Part shown: positions 27,068-39,921 of the stretch, in pieces
Layout of the letters: each line of letters opens with the position of its first letter
Position numbering within the stretch: position 1 is the stretch's first letter
NCBI RefSeq assembly: GCF_021295315.1
Contig: NZ_JAIMJA010000007.1
Span: forward strand, 1-64,000
Source of the DNA: Motilimonas cestriensis
GTDB taxonomy: Bacteria; Pseudomonadota; Gammaproteobacteria; Enterobacterales; CBDFNC01
DNA length: 64,000 bases
Direction of reading: 5' to 3'
The notes under the pieces: model-generated
Databases searched by the model: none
The model's input: the letters and a program-made list of their open reading frames with translations, nothing else
What the model was told of the DNA's origin: nothing
Made by a program: the position numbers and the translations under genes

Positions 27068-27631
27068 ATGCAACCGGATAAATCAGTTGGGGAAAACCTA
27101 CGACAATTACGAAAAGAAAAAGGCTGGAGTCTAGACGTTGCAGCGAAAGCGACAGGCGTCAGTAAAGCGATGTTAGGTCAAATTGAACGGGGAGAATCGA
27201 GCCCCACTGTGGCTAAGCTTTGGCAAATCGCATCAGGTTTTAATACGTCTTTTTCTCGCTTTATTGCCCCGCCAGGCAGAGAAATACTTGAGAGTATGTT
27301 TAGAGATGCCGCCGAGTTGCGCCAAGAAAGCTTAAATCAGGGATTCTTTGTCAGCCTATTATTTCCTTTTGAACAAACCCTTGGCTTTGAAATTTTTGAA
27401 ATTAGTTTGGCACCTCATTATCAGCACCAATCTGAACCTCATAATTTAGGCGTAACAGAACACATACTTTGCATTAGTGGTGAGATGGCTGTTCTCTTTG
27501 CTGATCAGTGGCACCCATTAAAACCGGGTCAAGCCGTGCGTTTTAATGCTCATCAACCTCATGGCTATAAAAATTTGGGGACAGAGCAAGCCGTGTTTCA
27601 TAATGTTATCCACTACCCTAGCAACCCATGA
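27068..27631 (+). CDS. ydcN: XRE-cupin transcriptional regulator (YdcN-like)
   Basis: The 187-residue protein has an N-terminal HTH (SVGENLRQLRKEKGWSLDVAAKATGVSKAMLGQIERGESSPT) and a C-terminal cupin sensor (HILCISGEMAV, HPLKPGQAVRFNAHQPHGY). It is the usual regulator for the divergent BenE-type transporter. A frame from TTG 27029 runs through the palindrome; ATG 27068 with TAAGGA upstream is the likely start. I infer direct binding to the two 22-bp palindromes. Confidence 0.88.
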   Translation: MQPDKSVGENLRQLRKEKGWSLDVAAKATGVSKAMLGQIERGESSPTVAKLWQIASGFNTSFSRFIAPPGREILESMFRDAAELRQESLNQGFFVSLLFPFEQTLGFEIFEISLAPHYQHQSEPHNLGVTEHILCISGEMAVLFADQWHPLKPGQAVRFNAHQPHGYKNLGTEQAVFHNVIHYPSNP

Positions 27632-27668
27632 TGTAGGCTACGAGCAAGGCCTTTACCCAGTACATAAT

Positions 27669-27992
27669 CTAGCATCGTACGCTGGTTTTTTGCTGTTTTT
27701 CCTTTAAATATAAATACAAAGGTAAACCACAAGAGACGCCAACGGTTAGGGTTGCAACAATGGCGACCTGGTAATATTTGATTCGATTGCGAGTACCATC
27801 AACAACAATGAAAACCAGTGAAACGATCGCCGATACCAACACATCTAACCATGCAAAAGTACTGATAGCGTTTACTGTCGCTTGCTCAGCAAATAAAACA
27901 ATGTCGACACCATTTGCGAACAACCAAGGTACAAAAGCGCCATAGGGCAGCACCGTACCGAGTATGGCTAATACTAAATAAAGTTTTGTCAT
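27669..27992 (-). CDS. DUF2834 small membrane protein
   Basis: This 107-residue protein has about three hydrophobic segments (LYLVLAILGTVLPYGAF, DVLVSAIVSLVFIVVDG, AIVATLTVGVSCGLPLYLYL). The DVLVSAIVSLVF and YL-x-x-KEKQ tail fit DUF2834, of unknown function. A TTG two codons upstream is an alternative start. Confidence 0.75.
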   Translation of the reverse strand: MTKLYLVLAILGTVLPYGAFVPWLFANGVDIVLFAEQATVNAISTFAWLDVLVSAIVSLVFIVVDGTRNRIKYYQVAIVATLTVGVSCGLPLYLYLKEKQQKTSVRC

Positions 27993-28018
27993 AAACAATT
28001 CATGTGATTTCAGGCTGT

Positions 28019-28255
28019 TTAGAGGCCTTGTTTAGCCCGAGCAATAGCGGCCTCAATGGCCGACTTGGCTTGGGGACTGTTTTTCCAGCAGGTTGTGCGC
28101 AACATTGAAGCAACCATCTCTGCGATATCATCAGCTCGATATTTTGCTAAATCTGAAAACGTCTCTATGCCTATCTCTTCAAATCTTTTCAGCACCGTAG
28201 GCCCGACCCCTTTAAGCGCCAATAGCGCTTCGCGCTCTGAATCAGAAAATGCCAC
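28019..28255 (-). CDS. Small helix-hairpin-helix protein
   Basis: The 78-residue protein contains ALLALKGVGPTVLKRFEEIGIETFSDLAKY, a helix-hairpin-helix pair like those of DNA-binding or TfoX-C-like proteins. TTTGGAG six bases before a GTG at 28255 decides the start; the frame from 28306 adds an unrelated hydrophobic N-terminus. It probably binds nucleic acid; partners are unknown. Confidence 0.7.
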   Translation of the reverse strand: MAFSDSEREALLALKGVGPTVLKRFEEIGIETFSDLAKYRADDIAEMVASMLRTTCWKNSPQAKSAIEAAIARAKQGL

Positions 28256-28527
28256 GTTATCTCCAAAATAACCATTAAAACAGTAACGCAAAAAGTTGTA
28301 CAACAAACTATTTCATTATGATTTTATACATTATCGGTTTGTTGAGCAATATTCTTGATCATGCCATTGGCTAACTACGGTGCTATGGGTTTCATGCCAA
28401 ATTCATTGCCATTAAGCGCTTTGGATTACACTAAATAACGTTAATTAATTGTTACTACATTTGAGCATCGCGCTGACATGGTCAGCTAGCGATGCTTGCG
28501 AGAAAATATACTGTAACTGAATCAACA

Positions 28528-30495
28528 CTATTGCTGACTAATTTGATATAAACGCTGTGCTTGGCTATTTGAATCTTTACTGACGCTGCGGAATTCTTCA
28601 GCATCACTGGCATTTTGCACAGAGATCTCCCGAATTCGTTCAGCTAAGTTTTTCACGTTTTCGGTTACCTGTGATTGCTCTTCAGTTGCTACGGCAATAC
28701 TTGAAGAACGCTCTTTAATATCGTTAAATGCGCTGACAATAGATTCATACTGTGCGCGCGTTGTTGCTGAGCGCTCGTTCACTACTTCAGAATATTCACG
28801 GCATTGCTGAATAACGTTAACCCCTTTGCTAGCGGCTTCCTGTAATTGGCTGATCATGGTATCAATCTCGCCAGCGGATTTCTGAGTACGATGTGCCAAC
28901 GTTCTCACTTCATCAGCCACTACCGCGAAACCACGCCCTGATTCACCGGCTCGAGCAGCCTCTATGGCGGCATTAAGCGCCAGTAAGTTAGTTTGTTCGG
29001 AAATATTCATGATCACATCAAGCACAGAGCCCACTTGTTTTGAATCTTGTGCAATTTGTGAAATAGCATCGGATGATTCTGTTAATTTATCAAATAATAA
29101 CTGGATTGATTCGGCATTCTTCTCTATTACATCAAAACCAGAATTCACTAAATCAGCTGATTGCGTTGTGATATCGGCAACACTCAATACATCTTGTGAG
29201 GCGGATGAGGCAGCTATCGACATTTCGTTAATTGCCAGCGCTAACATGTTATTTTCTTCCATTAACTCTTGTGTACGTATTTGGCTGTTATTACTCAAAT
29301 TATCCATCGCTTCCGCGTTATTTTTAACCGCAGCGGCTTCTGTTTGAATCAGCTTTAATATTTTAATCAGATGATCGCCATAATCATTAATCGCCACGCA
29401 TAACTGGCTCATTTCATCACTGCCACGCACGACTAGTTTTGAGTTAGTGCGCCCTTGCACTAACGTTCTAACTTGCTCTGTAGTGGTGTTAATTTGCTGC
29501 ACCAGGCGATTACCAAAAATCAATAGAACGGATACAAAAGCGAGAATAAGGACAGTAAATGAACTGTATAAGTAATATGTGAGGGTGTTAACAGTTTTCT
29601 TAGCAATTGCCGCAGGAATAATCACCCCTGAGCGCCAATTTTGCTCTGCCAATGAGTAAGTGACTAAAATAGATTCGTCATTATTAACCACACCACTGGC
29701 AAATTCAGTAACGGCTGTATTACCGTTTTGCAAGGCGCTAACCAAAGGCTTTAAACTACTGTCTTTGCTGGCAACCTGTGTAAGGCTCAACATGGCTAAG
29801 TTAGTATCTCGTATCGATGGAATTGACACCAGTTGCTCGGCGCTATCCAAAATAAAGCTATAAGTGCCTGTGGCATTGTTTTCTGCGATCAATGAGCGTT
29901 CGATAGATGCCAGATCAACGTCTAAGGTAGCAACGCCCCAAAATTCATTGTCGCGCATTATTTTTACAGAGCAGGTAACCATCGGTACATTCGATACCGT
30001 GTCGACATAAGCTTCTGACCAAACGCACTCACCACGCTTAGCAATGATGGCATTTTTATACCAGGTTTCTTGTTGATATGGGCTGCTATCAGGTTGGTTG
30101 TAATCATCTAAAAGTTGATATTGGCTATTGCCTGTTTTTGCCCAGAAAAGAGACGCTTTTTCTGCCGAGGGCAGCATTTTATTCGGCTCTGGCCAAATAC
30201 CACCACCAGCAATACCGATACCACTTGCGATTAAAGGAGCTATATTTTCAATAAAAGCCGATTGCTGAAGAGGCAAGGTTTCTGCTACCACTGCTAAGCT
30301 TTGCGTTAAGGAGGCACTTTTAGCTAGGTCTTTCGCTAATGATTCACCGATGACTTTTGCTTGTAGTTTTGCGCTGGATATAGCGTCATTTTTAATGATT
30401 GGTGTGACAACTAACTGCATTATTGCTGACAGAATGATCAAAGCAAATAACAGCAGGAGGGAACTCCCTAGGTACATTCTTTTTTGTATCAACAT
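28528..30495 (-). CDS. Methyl-accepting chemotaxis protein with dCache sensor
   Basis: The 655-residue chemoreceptor has TM1 (about 11-31), a periplasmic double-Cache region (about 35-300; [39 protein letters not shown]), TM2 (about 312-332), HAMP and the signalling hairpin with [19 protein letters not shown]. No CheR-tethering pentapeptide is at the C-terminus. The 145-base gap from the upstream PotD-like binding protein, on the same strand, hints at cooperation. Confidence 0.92.
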   Translation of the reverse strand: MLIQKRMYLGSSLLLLFALIILSAIMQLVVTPIIKNDAISSAKLQAKVIGESLAKDLAKSASLTQSLAVVAETLPLQQSAFIENIAPLIASGIGIAGGGIWPEPNKMLPSAEKASLFWAKTGNSQYQLLDDYNQPDSSPYQQETWYKNAIIAKRGECVWSEAYVDTVSNVPMVTCSVKIMRDNEFWGVATLDVDLASIERSLIAENNATGTYSFILDSAEQLVSIPSIRDTNLAMLSLTQVASKDSSLKPLVSALQNGNTAVTEFASGVVNNDESILVTYSLAEQNWRSGVIIPAAIAKKTVNTLTYYLYSSFTVLILAFVSVLLIFGNRLVQQINTTTEQVRTLVQGRTNSKLVVRGSDEMSQLCVAINDYGDHLIKILKLIQTEAAAVKNNAEAMDNLSNNSQIRTQELMEENNMLALAINEMSIAASSASQDVLSVADITTQSADLVNSGFDVIEKNAESIQLLFDKLTESSDAISQIAQDSKQVGSVLDVIMNISEQTNLLALNAAIEAARAGESGRGFAVVADEVRTLAHRTQKSAGEIDTMISQLQEAASKGVNVIQQCREYSEVVNERSATTRAQYESIVSAFNDIKERSSSIAVATEEQSQVTENVKNLAERIREISVQNASDAEEFRSVSKDSNSQAQRLYQISQQ

Positions 30496-30640
30496 CCTAT
30501 TTTTACCTCAATAACTTCAGTAGTAAAGAATAGCTATTCAGCTTAGAGTATAGGGACTGTTGTGTATTTAGCGAGGAGAGACATTCACTTTATTAAAGGC
30601 TAATTTAGGTGAGTGTTAAGTTATTTTTGAATTATTCTCG

Positions 30641-31729
30641 TTATTTATTCTGCTTCCCCATCGCAACATTTGAAATACGGCGCATTACATTATCCGCTTT
30701 TTTCCCCCATGGCGGCCAAAAAAAGCCCTCTTTAAAAAAATCGGGGTCGGCACTCAAAAGTGGATTACTAACATCCAAAGAAGCACTAACCATCCCAAGC
30801 TCATTAACCACTCTATTTTGTACTTTAGGCCCCAGCCAGTAATTGATAAAAACCTCTGCCGCTTCAAGCTTCCTGCCACTAACATTTTTATGGATATTGA
30901 TAGTATCCAGCCAGACGGTATTACCTTCTTTTAATGCCAGCAGCTTCCAATTACCGCCTTGTCTATTTTCAGCTGAGGTGCCAACCCCGTAAGAAGATAC
31001 CAGCACAATTTCTTTTCTACTGAAGTCCGGCCCCTCATTCCAAAAGTAGCCTACGTTAGCATAAAGCTGATTGGTCTTTATCTGAATTTCACTGTTCGGA
31101 GCCGTTGCCGCCTGTAGCTCTTCTCTTTTCATCTCATTCAAGTAAAAAGGTGTTTTGCCAAGTGCCATCATGACAAGAGAGAGATTAGGCTGAATTTGTC
31201 CTTCTGTTAATGACAATCTACCCTTCCATTCAGGACGCCAGAGGTCTTTCACCGAAACGGGCAGCTCTTTTTCTGTTAGAACACTCATATTGGCCCAAAT
31301 ACCGTATGCACCTCCGCCCCATGGAACATATAGGTGCTTGCCTTCGTACATGCCACTCGGAATATCTTTTAAAACGGGAATAAGTCTTTTGTAATTTGGC
31401 AGACGCGGTGAATCAACATTAATTGGTTGAAGAATTTTTCCTATTCTCCGGTTCTGCATATTAATATAATTGAGCGTAAGAAAGGATATATCTGCTTCTC
31501 CATTTCTCAATATTTCAAACATCTGCTCCGGCCCTTCGGCCCACGGCTGAATCACTTCAATTTTATAATCGTAACCTTTTTGGCGTAAAATTAGGTTAAT
31601 TTCGTGGACTTCCTGAGCTTTGACATACCCTTCCCAGGTCAATACTCGAATCGTGTTATCTTTCGCCAATACAGAGTTGGACATCAAAAATACTGTCATA
31701 AATATAAAAAAATATTTCCATCGTTTCAT
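30641..31729 (-). CDS. Extracellular solute-binding protein, PotD-like
   Basis: The 362-residue secreted protein has a signal peptide (about 1-22, cleavage after SNSVLA). A polyamine-type binding domain follows: IRVLTWEGYVKAQEV, ADISFLTLNYI, YVPWGGGAYGIWANMSVL and WRPEWKGRLSL. No permease or ATPase is adjacent; the next gene downstream is a chemoreceptor. It may serve as a ligand-binding partner for that receptor or work with a transporter elsewhere. GAGG precedes the ATG. Confidence 0.82.
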   Translation of the reverse strand: MKRWKYFFIFMTVFLMSNSVLAKDNTIRVLTWEGYVKAQEVHEINLILRQKGYDYKIEVIQPWAEGPEQMFEILRNGEADISFLTLNYINMQNRRIGKILQPINVDSPRLPNYKRLIPVLKDIPSGMYEGKHLYVPWGGGAYGIWANMSVLTEKELPVSVKDLWRPEWKGRLSLTEGQIQPNLSLVMMALGKTPFYLNEMKREELQAATAPNSEIQIKTNQLYANVGYFWNEGPDFSRKEIVLVSSYGVGTSAENRQGGNWKLLALKEGNTVWLDTINIHKNVSGRKLEAAEVFINYWLGPKVQNRVVNELGMVSASLDVSNPLLSADPDFFKEGFFWPPWGKKADNVMRRISNVAMGKQNK

Positions 31730-31953
31730 GACAGGACCTCATTAATTGTCGATCACAACGACTAAATAGTAATTAGATTATAGTTTAATTTTGGCTAGCC
31801 TCGGGGTCGGAGTTACGAATTCAACTTTAATAACAGTATTTTATGTAGCATATCATGTAGGCGATTAGCGCTATCAGACAATAAAAAATATAATCAATCA
31901 TAATCATTAACTTAACGTTAAATTCTATGCCGTACCCAGCCACGAAAAGCGTG

Positions 31954-33396
31954 CTATCCCAGATCATCGTCTGCTAAGTGCTGTTTCGCTAATTTGGCTA
32001 TCTTGTTGGCCATACCATTGAGTAACAATCGATGCCATGGGGCAAAGAAGTACCAATACCCTAAACCCCAAAAACCCGCTGGATGCCACAATAAATCGAT
32101 TTGTAGTGCGCAGCTGTCTTCACTGATAGGTGTTAGCCTAATTTGCATCCCGCCACCACCGGGGGCTTTCATACCAAACTTCATCACTAGCAAGCGCTCT
32201 GGGATCACACTTAAGATCCGCCACGAGTCAACACGCTCGCCCTCAATTAATTGATCTTTACTGTCGCGGCCATGGTTGCGACCTTGACCACCGCACAAAT
32301 GATCAATCCATTCGCGCATCGCCCACAAAAAATCACCGTAAAAATAACGATGCTCGCTGCCTAATAGATTAAGCACTTGCCACACCGCCGTACAACTTGC
32401 GTTGATCTCAAGGCGATGACTGGCCTTTTTGGCATAAAAGCCATGTAGTGAAGAGAAATTACGAAACTCCGGTACGCCATCTTGCCACTCCTTGGGATAA
32501 GTGGTGATGCTCTCCGTTTGTAACACTTCATCAATGGCTTGTTTAAAGCTTAATAAAGGTTGGGGGATCAACGTTTGCAGCGGTTTACCGTTGCCTTGTA
32601 GCGGCTCATCTAACCCAGCAAGCAAGGCTTGGGCTAATGATTTGGGCACAGAAGTAATAATCCCTAATACAAGTTGCGTCCAACTGATGGGTAACCCGGG
32701 GATCGCAATGATATAACATGGTTTGCCTAATCCCTTCGCCAGTTGCTGCATCATTTGCTGATAACTCAGCCATTCGGGCCCAGTGGCGTCGTATATTTTC
32801 CCTGCCGTTTCTGGCAGTTTGGCTAAAGCTGCCAGATAAAACACCACGTTTTTAATCGCGATCGGTGGGGCTAAGGTTTTAATAGACTGAGGTGCAAAAA
32901 ATACTGGAATATGCCCCACCACATCCCGCATAACTTCAAAGGCCGCCGAGCCCGGGGCCACAATAATGCCCGCTCTCAATTCGGTCACAGGAATGGTTGA
33001 ACTGGCTAGAATATGCCCAGTGGCAACACGGGATTTCATGTGCTCAGAATGAGGATTGCCAGAAACTAGGCTACCTAAGTAAATAATGCGCGTTACCTGT
33101 GTGCCCTGCACTGCGGCCACTAAGTTACGAGCGGCTTGTTGTTCTACCTCACTGTATAATTCACCATCGCTCATGCCATGCATCATGTAATAGATAAGCT
33201 CGATACCATCAAGGGCTTTACTGATGGAATAAACATCGAGTAAATCCAAAGTGAATCTTGAACAAGACAAATTTGGCCAAGGACTTGGCTTATCAGGATT
33301 GCGCGAACTGATACTCACCTGATGCCCTTGTGCAACTAGCTGTGGTACTAAATGTCGCCCGATGGTCCCTAACGCGCCTATCACTAATATATTCAT
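31954..33396 (-). CDS. SDR/NAD(P)-binding protein with C-terminal DUF2867
   Basis: The 480-residue protein has an N-terminal Rossmann domain (VIGALGTIGRHLVPQL, a GxxGxxG-type motif) of the atypical SDR/NmrA kind up to about residue 290. A C-terminal DUF2867 domain follows (RLEINASCTAVWQVLNLLGSEHRYFYGDFLWAMREWIDHLCGG-type block). This fusion is common in proteobacteria. Catalysis is unproven, since typical YxxxK residues are not obvious. The C-terminal part resembles START-like lipid-binding folds. Confidence 0.82.
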   Translation of the reverse strand: MNILVIGALGTIGRHLVPQLVAQGHQVSISSRNPDKPSPWPNLSCSRFTLDLLDVYSISKALDGIELIYYMMHGMSDGELYSEVEQQAARNLVAAVQGTQVTRIIYLGSLVSGNPHSEHMKSRVATGHILASSTIPVTELRAGIIVAPGSAAFEVMRDVVGHIPVFFAPQSIKTLAPPIAIKNVVFYLAALAKLPETAGKIYDATGPEWLSYQQMMQQLAKGLGKPCYIIAIPGLPISWTQLVLGIITSVPKSLAQALLAGLDEPLQGNGKPLQTLIPQPLLSFKQAIDEVLQTESITTYPKEWQDGVPEFRNFSSLHGFYAKKASHRLEINASCTAVWQVLNLLGSEHRYFYGDFLWAMREWIDHLCGGQGRNHGRDSKDQLIEGERVDSWRILSVIPERLLVMKFGMKAPGGGGMQIRLTPISEDSCALQIDLLWHPAGFWGLGYWYFFAPWHRLLLNGMANKIAKLAKQHLADDDLG

Positions 33397-33467
33397 CCAG
33401 CAGTCCTTATGCTCGGGGTTATTCTTCGCTATAATAGCCGTTACTTTAGCTTAATCGTTTAACCATC

Positions 33468-33647
33468 ATGAATCGAAAAAAGAAAATCAATCAAGAATTG
33501 AAAAAGCGTCAGAAACAAGCCAACGCAAAAGTTCACCACAGTAACAAACCTAAGTATATTTCCAAAGCTGAGCGTGAAAAAATGGCGCTAGAACAACAGC
33601 AGCTACAAACTCCAGCGGATGAACTAAGCCCGACTGCTGATTCGTAA
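33468..33647 (+). CDS. DUF2986 small basic protein
   Basis: This 59-residue protein begins MNRKKKINQELKKRQKQ and contains KPKYISKAEREKMA, the conserved block of DUF2986. It is highly basic in the first half, so RNA or ribosome association is possible. It is divergent from the SDR gene. The function is unknown. Confidence 0.8.
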   Translation: MNRKKKINQELKKRQKQANAKVHHSNKPKYISKAEREKMALEQQQLQTPADELSPTADS

Positions 33648-33887
33648 ATCCAGTATGCTCAGCGACATCAGCTGAGCTTTTTATAGCAGTCCCAAACATC
33701 TGCCATTTCCACGCTGATACCAGCACTCCATAACCGACCAAACAAATCTATCATTCAATAACCGCGCAAGTATCGATTACAAGCTTGTTACATTTCGGAT
33801 TTATTTTTGCTAACATCCGCGCGGCTTTATTTTGCACAGCGCACAGCCACTTGATGCAATAGCAGTAGGTTTACACAAAGTTAATAC

Positions 33888-34364
33888 ATGGACAGATTAA
33901 CCCCGCAATTTAAAAAACAACAACGTATGGCTTACTTTGTCATCGTTGCTTTGCTATTCCAAATTTTTATCTCTGCCACTGTGTTGCTAAATCCTGCACT
34001 CGTCACCCAATCAAATTGGCTAAACTCAGCCCTTGGCGATAACGTGCTGCTATGTACATCAACTGGCTTTAAATGGGTCGATATCAACGAGCTGGTTGAG
34101 ACAAACCAAGTTAATGCTAGTCAAAGCTCACCGGTTACATCCACTGCAACAAATACTGAGCATGACAGTGTGAATTTCACCTGTCCTTTGCTTAAGGCGT
34201 GTCAGTATTACGCCTTATTATCCGCGCTGTTAATTTTAGTACTCAGTGCTTGGCTAACACGTAGCAAAATAGCCCTACCTCATTACGTTTATCTCTGTTC
34301 ATTGCAAAAGGTATATTTGCTCCACGCACCTAAAACCTCTCCGCCCGCTCTATTTACAGCCTAA
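33888..34364 (+). CDS. DUF2946-like membrane protein
   Basis: The 158-residue protein has a hydrophobic N-terminal segment (about 15-35) and a second membrane segment (about 110-128), with two Cys in the predicted periplasmic part (LLCTSTGFKWVD, FTCPLLKAC). The pattern fits DUF2946, often found with copper genes. It lies 100 bases upstream of a PCu(A)C chaperone gene, which supports a periplasmic copper role. Assignment is moderate. Confidence 0.65.
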   Translation: MDRLTPQFKKQQRMAYFVIVALLFQIFISATVLLNPALVTQSNWLNSALGDNVLLCTSTGFKWVDINELVETNQVNASQSSPVTSTATNTEHDSVNFTCPLLKACQYYALLSALLILVLSAWLTRSKIALPHYVYLCSLQKVYLLHAPKTSPPALFTA

Positions 34365-34464
34365 CTCTGCCTAAAAAGCAAGCACCAAGCCAAGAGCATG
34401 CCTTTTGGTTGATTTATCAAGCTAACTTAACTTAGTAATGACCTTTCATATCTAGGAGAATACA

Positions 34465-34926
34465 ATGAACAAATTATTAATTAACGCCCTTGCTGCAGCC
34501 GCTTTGTTCGCATCAATACCTGCCCAATCACATGATTATGGTGCCAATAGCATCAAAATAGATCATCCGTGGAGCCGTGAAGCGCCGCCAAATGCGAAGG
34601 TGATTGCTGGTTTTTTTCAGCTAAAAAATAAAGGCACTGAAGATGACTTTCTAATTTCAGCGAGTTCACCGGTAGCCGATCGCGTTGAGCTCCATACTCA
34701 TGTTATGGAAGATGACATGATGAAAATGCGCCAAGTGGACAGCGTGCGGATCGGCGCGATGAAAACCGTCATGTTTAAGCCAGGTGGTTTCCATTTAATG
34801 ATTTTTGATCCAAAACAGTCATTTAAGAAAGGCGAGCGCTTTCCAATGACACTAACGTTTAAAAACGCTGGCACAATAGAGATTGAAGTGGCGATTGAGG
34901 AGAATGCTCATAAGCACGAGCATTAA
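34465..34926 (+). CDS. Periplasmic copper chaperone PCu(A)C
   Basis: The 153-residue protein has a signal peptide (1-22, cleavage after IPAQS) and the PCu(A)C copper motif: His/Met in VELHTHVMEDDMMKM, then KPGGFHLMIFD. It carries Cu(I) in the periplasm and helps build the CuA centre of cytochrome oxidase. The C-terminus is His-rich (EENAHKHEH). An AGGAG site precedes the ATG. A strong terminator follows. Confidence 0.92.
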   Translation: MNKLLINALAAAALFASIPAQSHDYGANSIKIDHPWSREAPPNAKVIAGFFQLKNKGTEDDFLISASSPVADRVELHTHVMEDDMMKMRQVDSVRIGAMKTVMFKPGGFHLMIFDPKQSFKKGERFPMTLTFKNAGTIEIEVAIEENAHKHEH

Positions 34927-34950
34927 GCTCAGTTATATTCCTGAGACAAT

Positions 34951-34975
34951 AAATCCCCCTTAATGGGGGATTTTT
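34951..34975 (+). terminator. Intrinsic terminator after PCu(A)C gene
   Basis: AAATCCCCC pairs with GGGGGATTT across a five-base loop, followed by TTTTT. Confidence 0.88.
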
Positions 34976-35003
34976 AATCAATGCTATTAACTACCTATAA
35001 CCC

Positions 35004-36239
35004 TTAAAAACTGCGGTTATATTGCAGCCCGACTAACATTGCGTTGGCATGGGTTGTACCTGTTAAGTTTGAAAAGCTCGATGTTTCAGTTACTTGAACA
35101 TCCTTACCAAGTAAATAAGTTGCGCCAAAGTCAATACTTGAAACCGTACTCATGTGGTAGCTAAAGCCAGCTGAAAACCAGTTACGATCAGAGTCTGGTA
35201 CTGAAATAGACGTCACTTTATCTTGTGCACTGGTGTCATGCATGTAACCGGCGCGCAACGTCCAATCTTGATTCAAATAATAAGTACCACCAATGGCGTA
35301 GTGCATGCCATTTTGCCACTCATAATCATTAATGGTGCCATGACCTTTTGATTTTAATACATCAAACGATGACCAACCAATCCACTGCACACTGTAATGA
35401 ACAGCCCACTGCGGGCTGAGTAAGTGATAGCCAGAAAACTCAATCATATCTGGCAGTGGCATGTACAGCGTATCGTTTGAGATTGACGGGTTAGTAGTAT
35501 TTCCCGCGAATAAAATGTCCCCTTTCGCTTCTAGTTTAGGGCTATAGCGGTAAGATAAACCGTAACGATTAGCCTTGTTAACCTCGTAAACTAACCCAAG
35601 GTTAAAACCAAGGGCAAAACCATCGGCGTCAATATCTAAAATAGTGCGTTTACCCGCAGGCGTAGTGGCGGAGCGTTTCATTTCGCCCTTGCCGTAAATC
35701 ACATCAATACCACCACCGATGCTCCATTGTGAGTTGACGCGATACGCTAAGCTAGTACCGATATTAAAGCTTTTAACGTCCGTTAAATCACCAAATTCTG
35801 AAGCGGTAAAACTAGAATCAAACTCAGTTTTAGTACCAAAATTTGAGTAAATATTAGCGCCCCAAGTGAACTGTTCGTTAAGCGGCACTATTACATGTAA
35901 ATTAGGTGCCACGGAAGTATCGCCGGCACTGTCGTAATTTGAAGGAAAGCTTTGCCCTGGCGCAAAGGCAGAAGTGTAAGAGGCATTTTTAACACTGATA
36001 TCAGTATCAAGTACCACAAAACCAAGAGACATTGTTGTTTTATCAAATAACGCCATGGCCGCCGCATTACGAGCCATGACTGATGCATTATCAGCAATAA
36101 CCGCATCACCAGCAAAAGCACGACCTAAGCCAGTAGCTGATTGAGCATTAAGCTGAAAACCTGCTGCCCACGTCTGAGTGGCCAATAGTGCCATTGAACC
36201 CGCAGCGAAGCGCATGCCAAGCTTGTGTGTGTTTATCAT
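35004..36239 (-). CDS. FadL-family outer membrane transport protein
   Basis: The 411-residue protein has a signal peptide ending ATQTWA and a mature N-terminus GFQLNAQSATGLGRAFAGDAVIADNASV, the FadL hatch motif. A 14-strand beta-barrel pattern ends with an aromatic residue (QYNRSF). FadL proteins import long-chain fatty acids or other hydrophobic compounds across the outer membrane. The closing Phe fits outer-membrane insertion. It stands alone. Confidence 0.93.
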   Translation of the reverse strand: MINTHKLGMRFAAGSMALLATQTWAAGFQLNAQSATGLGRAFAGDAVIADNASVMARNAAAMALFDKTTMSLGFVVLDTDISVKNASYTSAFAPGQSFPSNYDSAGDTSVAPNLHVIVPLNEQFTWGANIYSNFGTKTEFDSSFTASEFGDLTDVKSFNIGTSLAYRVNSQWSIGGGIDVIYGKGEMKRSATTPAGKRTILDIDADGFALGFNLGLVYEVNKANRYGLSYRYSPKLEAKGDILFAGNTTNPSISNDTLYMPLPDMIEFSGYHLLSPQWAVHYSVQWIGWSSFDVLKSKGHGTINDYEWQNGMHYAIGGTYYLNQDWTLRAGYMHDTSAQDKVTSISVPDSDRNWFSAGFSYHMSTVSSIDFGATYLLGKDVQVTETSSFSNLTGTTHANAMLVGLQYNRSF

Positions 36240-39034
<2,795 letters not shown>

Positions 39035-39047
39035 GCTAGCCTAGTAT

Positions 39048-39077
39048 GAAAAAAGCAGGCGAATGCCTGCTTTTTTT
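39048..39077 (+). terminator. Intrinsic terminator of icd
   Basis: AAAAAAGCAGGC pairs with GCCTGCTTTTTT across a four-base loop and runs into further Ts. Confidence 0.9.
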
Positions 39078-39164
39078 TTAAGTATCCTCTGGCCACGAAA
39101 AGTCTCCCCACCGTCTCCTAATCACCATCCCTGCCGTCAATACTGATAACAAACAACCATTGTT

Positions 39165-39192
39165 CATTCGTCATTCGTCATTCGTCATTCGT
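39165..39192. repeat. Four tandem copies of a 7-bp unit (CATTCGT)
   Basis: Four exact copies of CATTCGT lie over the 3' end of the binding protein gene on the minus strand, and encode its last residues TNDE and its stop. On the coding strand the stop falls after the second unit, so the protein end is unaffected by copy number unless fewer than two units remain. Confidence 0.9.
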
Positions 39193-39915
39193 AAGATAAC
39201 TATCTAATATTTGCTGGTATACACCTGTTTGTTTTATATGCGCAAGACCAGCATTAAAATCCTGCATTAATCGTTCATTATTAAAAACCACTTTATATGC
39301 CACACTGTCAAAAATAGGATGTATTTTCATTTTAGCGTGATAATCAATCCCTTGTTTAACGGCATAGTATTTAAATATATTTTCATCTAGCACTATCACC
39401 TCTGCTCGATGAGATACCAACATTTTGATTTGTAGATCTTGCCTTGATTTTTCATTGTAACGAGGGTTATTTTTCACAGCATCAGCATAGTCTGAAGAAA
39501 GATAAGTCTTCGCATTTTGAAATGCGACTATTGAACAATTTGCCAATGCATTAACACTGCTAATATCAAGCCCAGAAGAGACCAGTGTGACTGCAATGTT
39601 CTTATAGGTTATGTGCGGGTTTGAATAATAGCCGACTTGATAACCAGAAGCCTCATTAGCAGGGGCTGCAGCATCGGCAAATCCGGAGGCAAGAGAAGGA
39701 ATAACTCTAGCAAAAGGAACAAATAAAGCGGTTAAAGTATGGCCTCGATACGATAACGCTTGTTTGATAATTTCTAGTTCCATGCCAGACTGCTCTTCAG
39801 ATAAATAGTATGGCGGTAATGCTAACCCTACTGCCAAACGTATATCTTCTGCCTTACCTATCATTGGAACCATCACTAATCCAAAGCACATTAGACTAGA
39901 AACTGAATATTTCAT
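39178..39915 (-). CDS. Periplasmic binding-like protein (PBP2, amino-acid type)
   Basis: The 245-residue protein has a signal peptide (about 1-20, cleavage after IGKA) and a short PBP2 domain: LAVGLALPPYYLSEEQSGMELEII, FVPFARVIPSLASG, and the C-terminal IKQTGVYQQILDSYL. Such small solitary proteins are common in marine gammaproteobacteria. The ligand and any partner transporter are unknown. An in-frame GTG two codons upstream is an alternative start. Confidence 0.8.
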   Translation of the reverse strand: MKYSVSSLMCFGLVMVPMIGKAEDIRLAVGLALPPYYLSEEQSGMELEIIKQALSYRGHTLTALFVPFARVIPSLASGFADAAAPANEASGYQVGYYSNPHITYKNIAVTLVSSGLDISSVNALANCSIVAFQNAKTYLSSDYADAVKNNPRYNEKSRQDLQIKMLVSHRAEVIVLDENIFKYYAVKQGIDYHAKMKIHPIFDSVAYKVVFNNERLMQDFNAGLAHIKQTGVYQQILDSYLTNDE

Positions 39916-39921
39916 ACCCAC

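Noticed and set aside
33550-33741. 63-codon minus-strand frame
   Set aside because: It lies antisense to the DUF2986 gene end and has no support.
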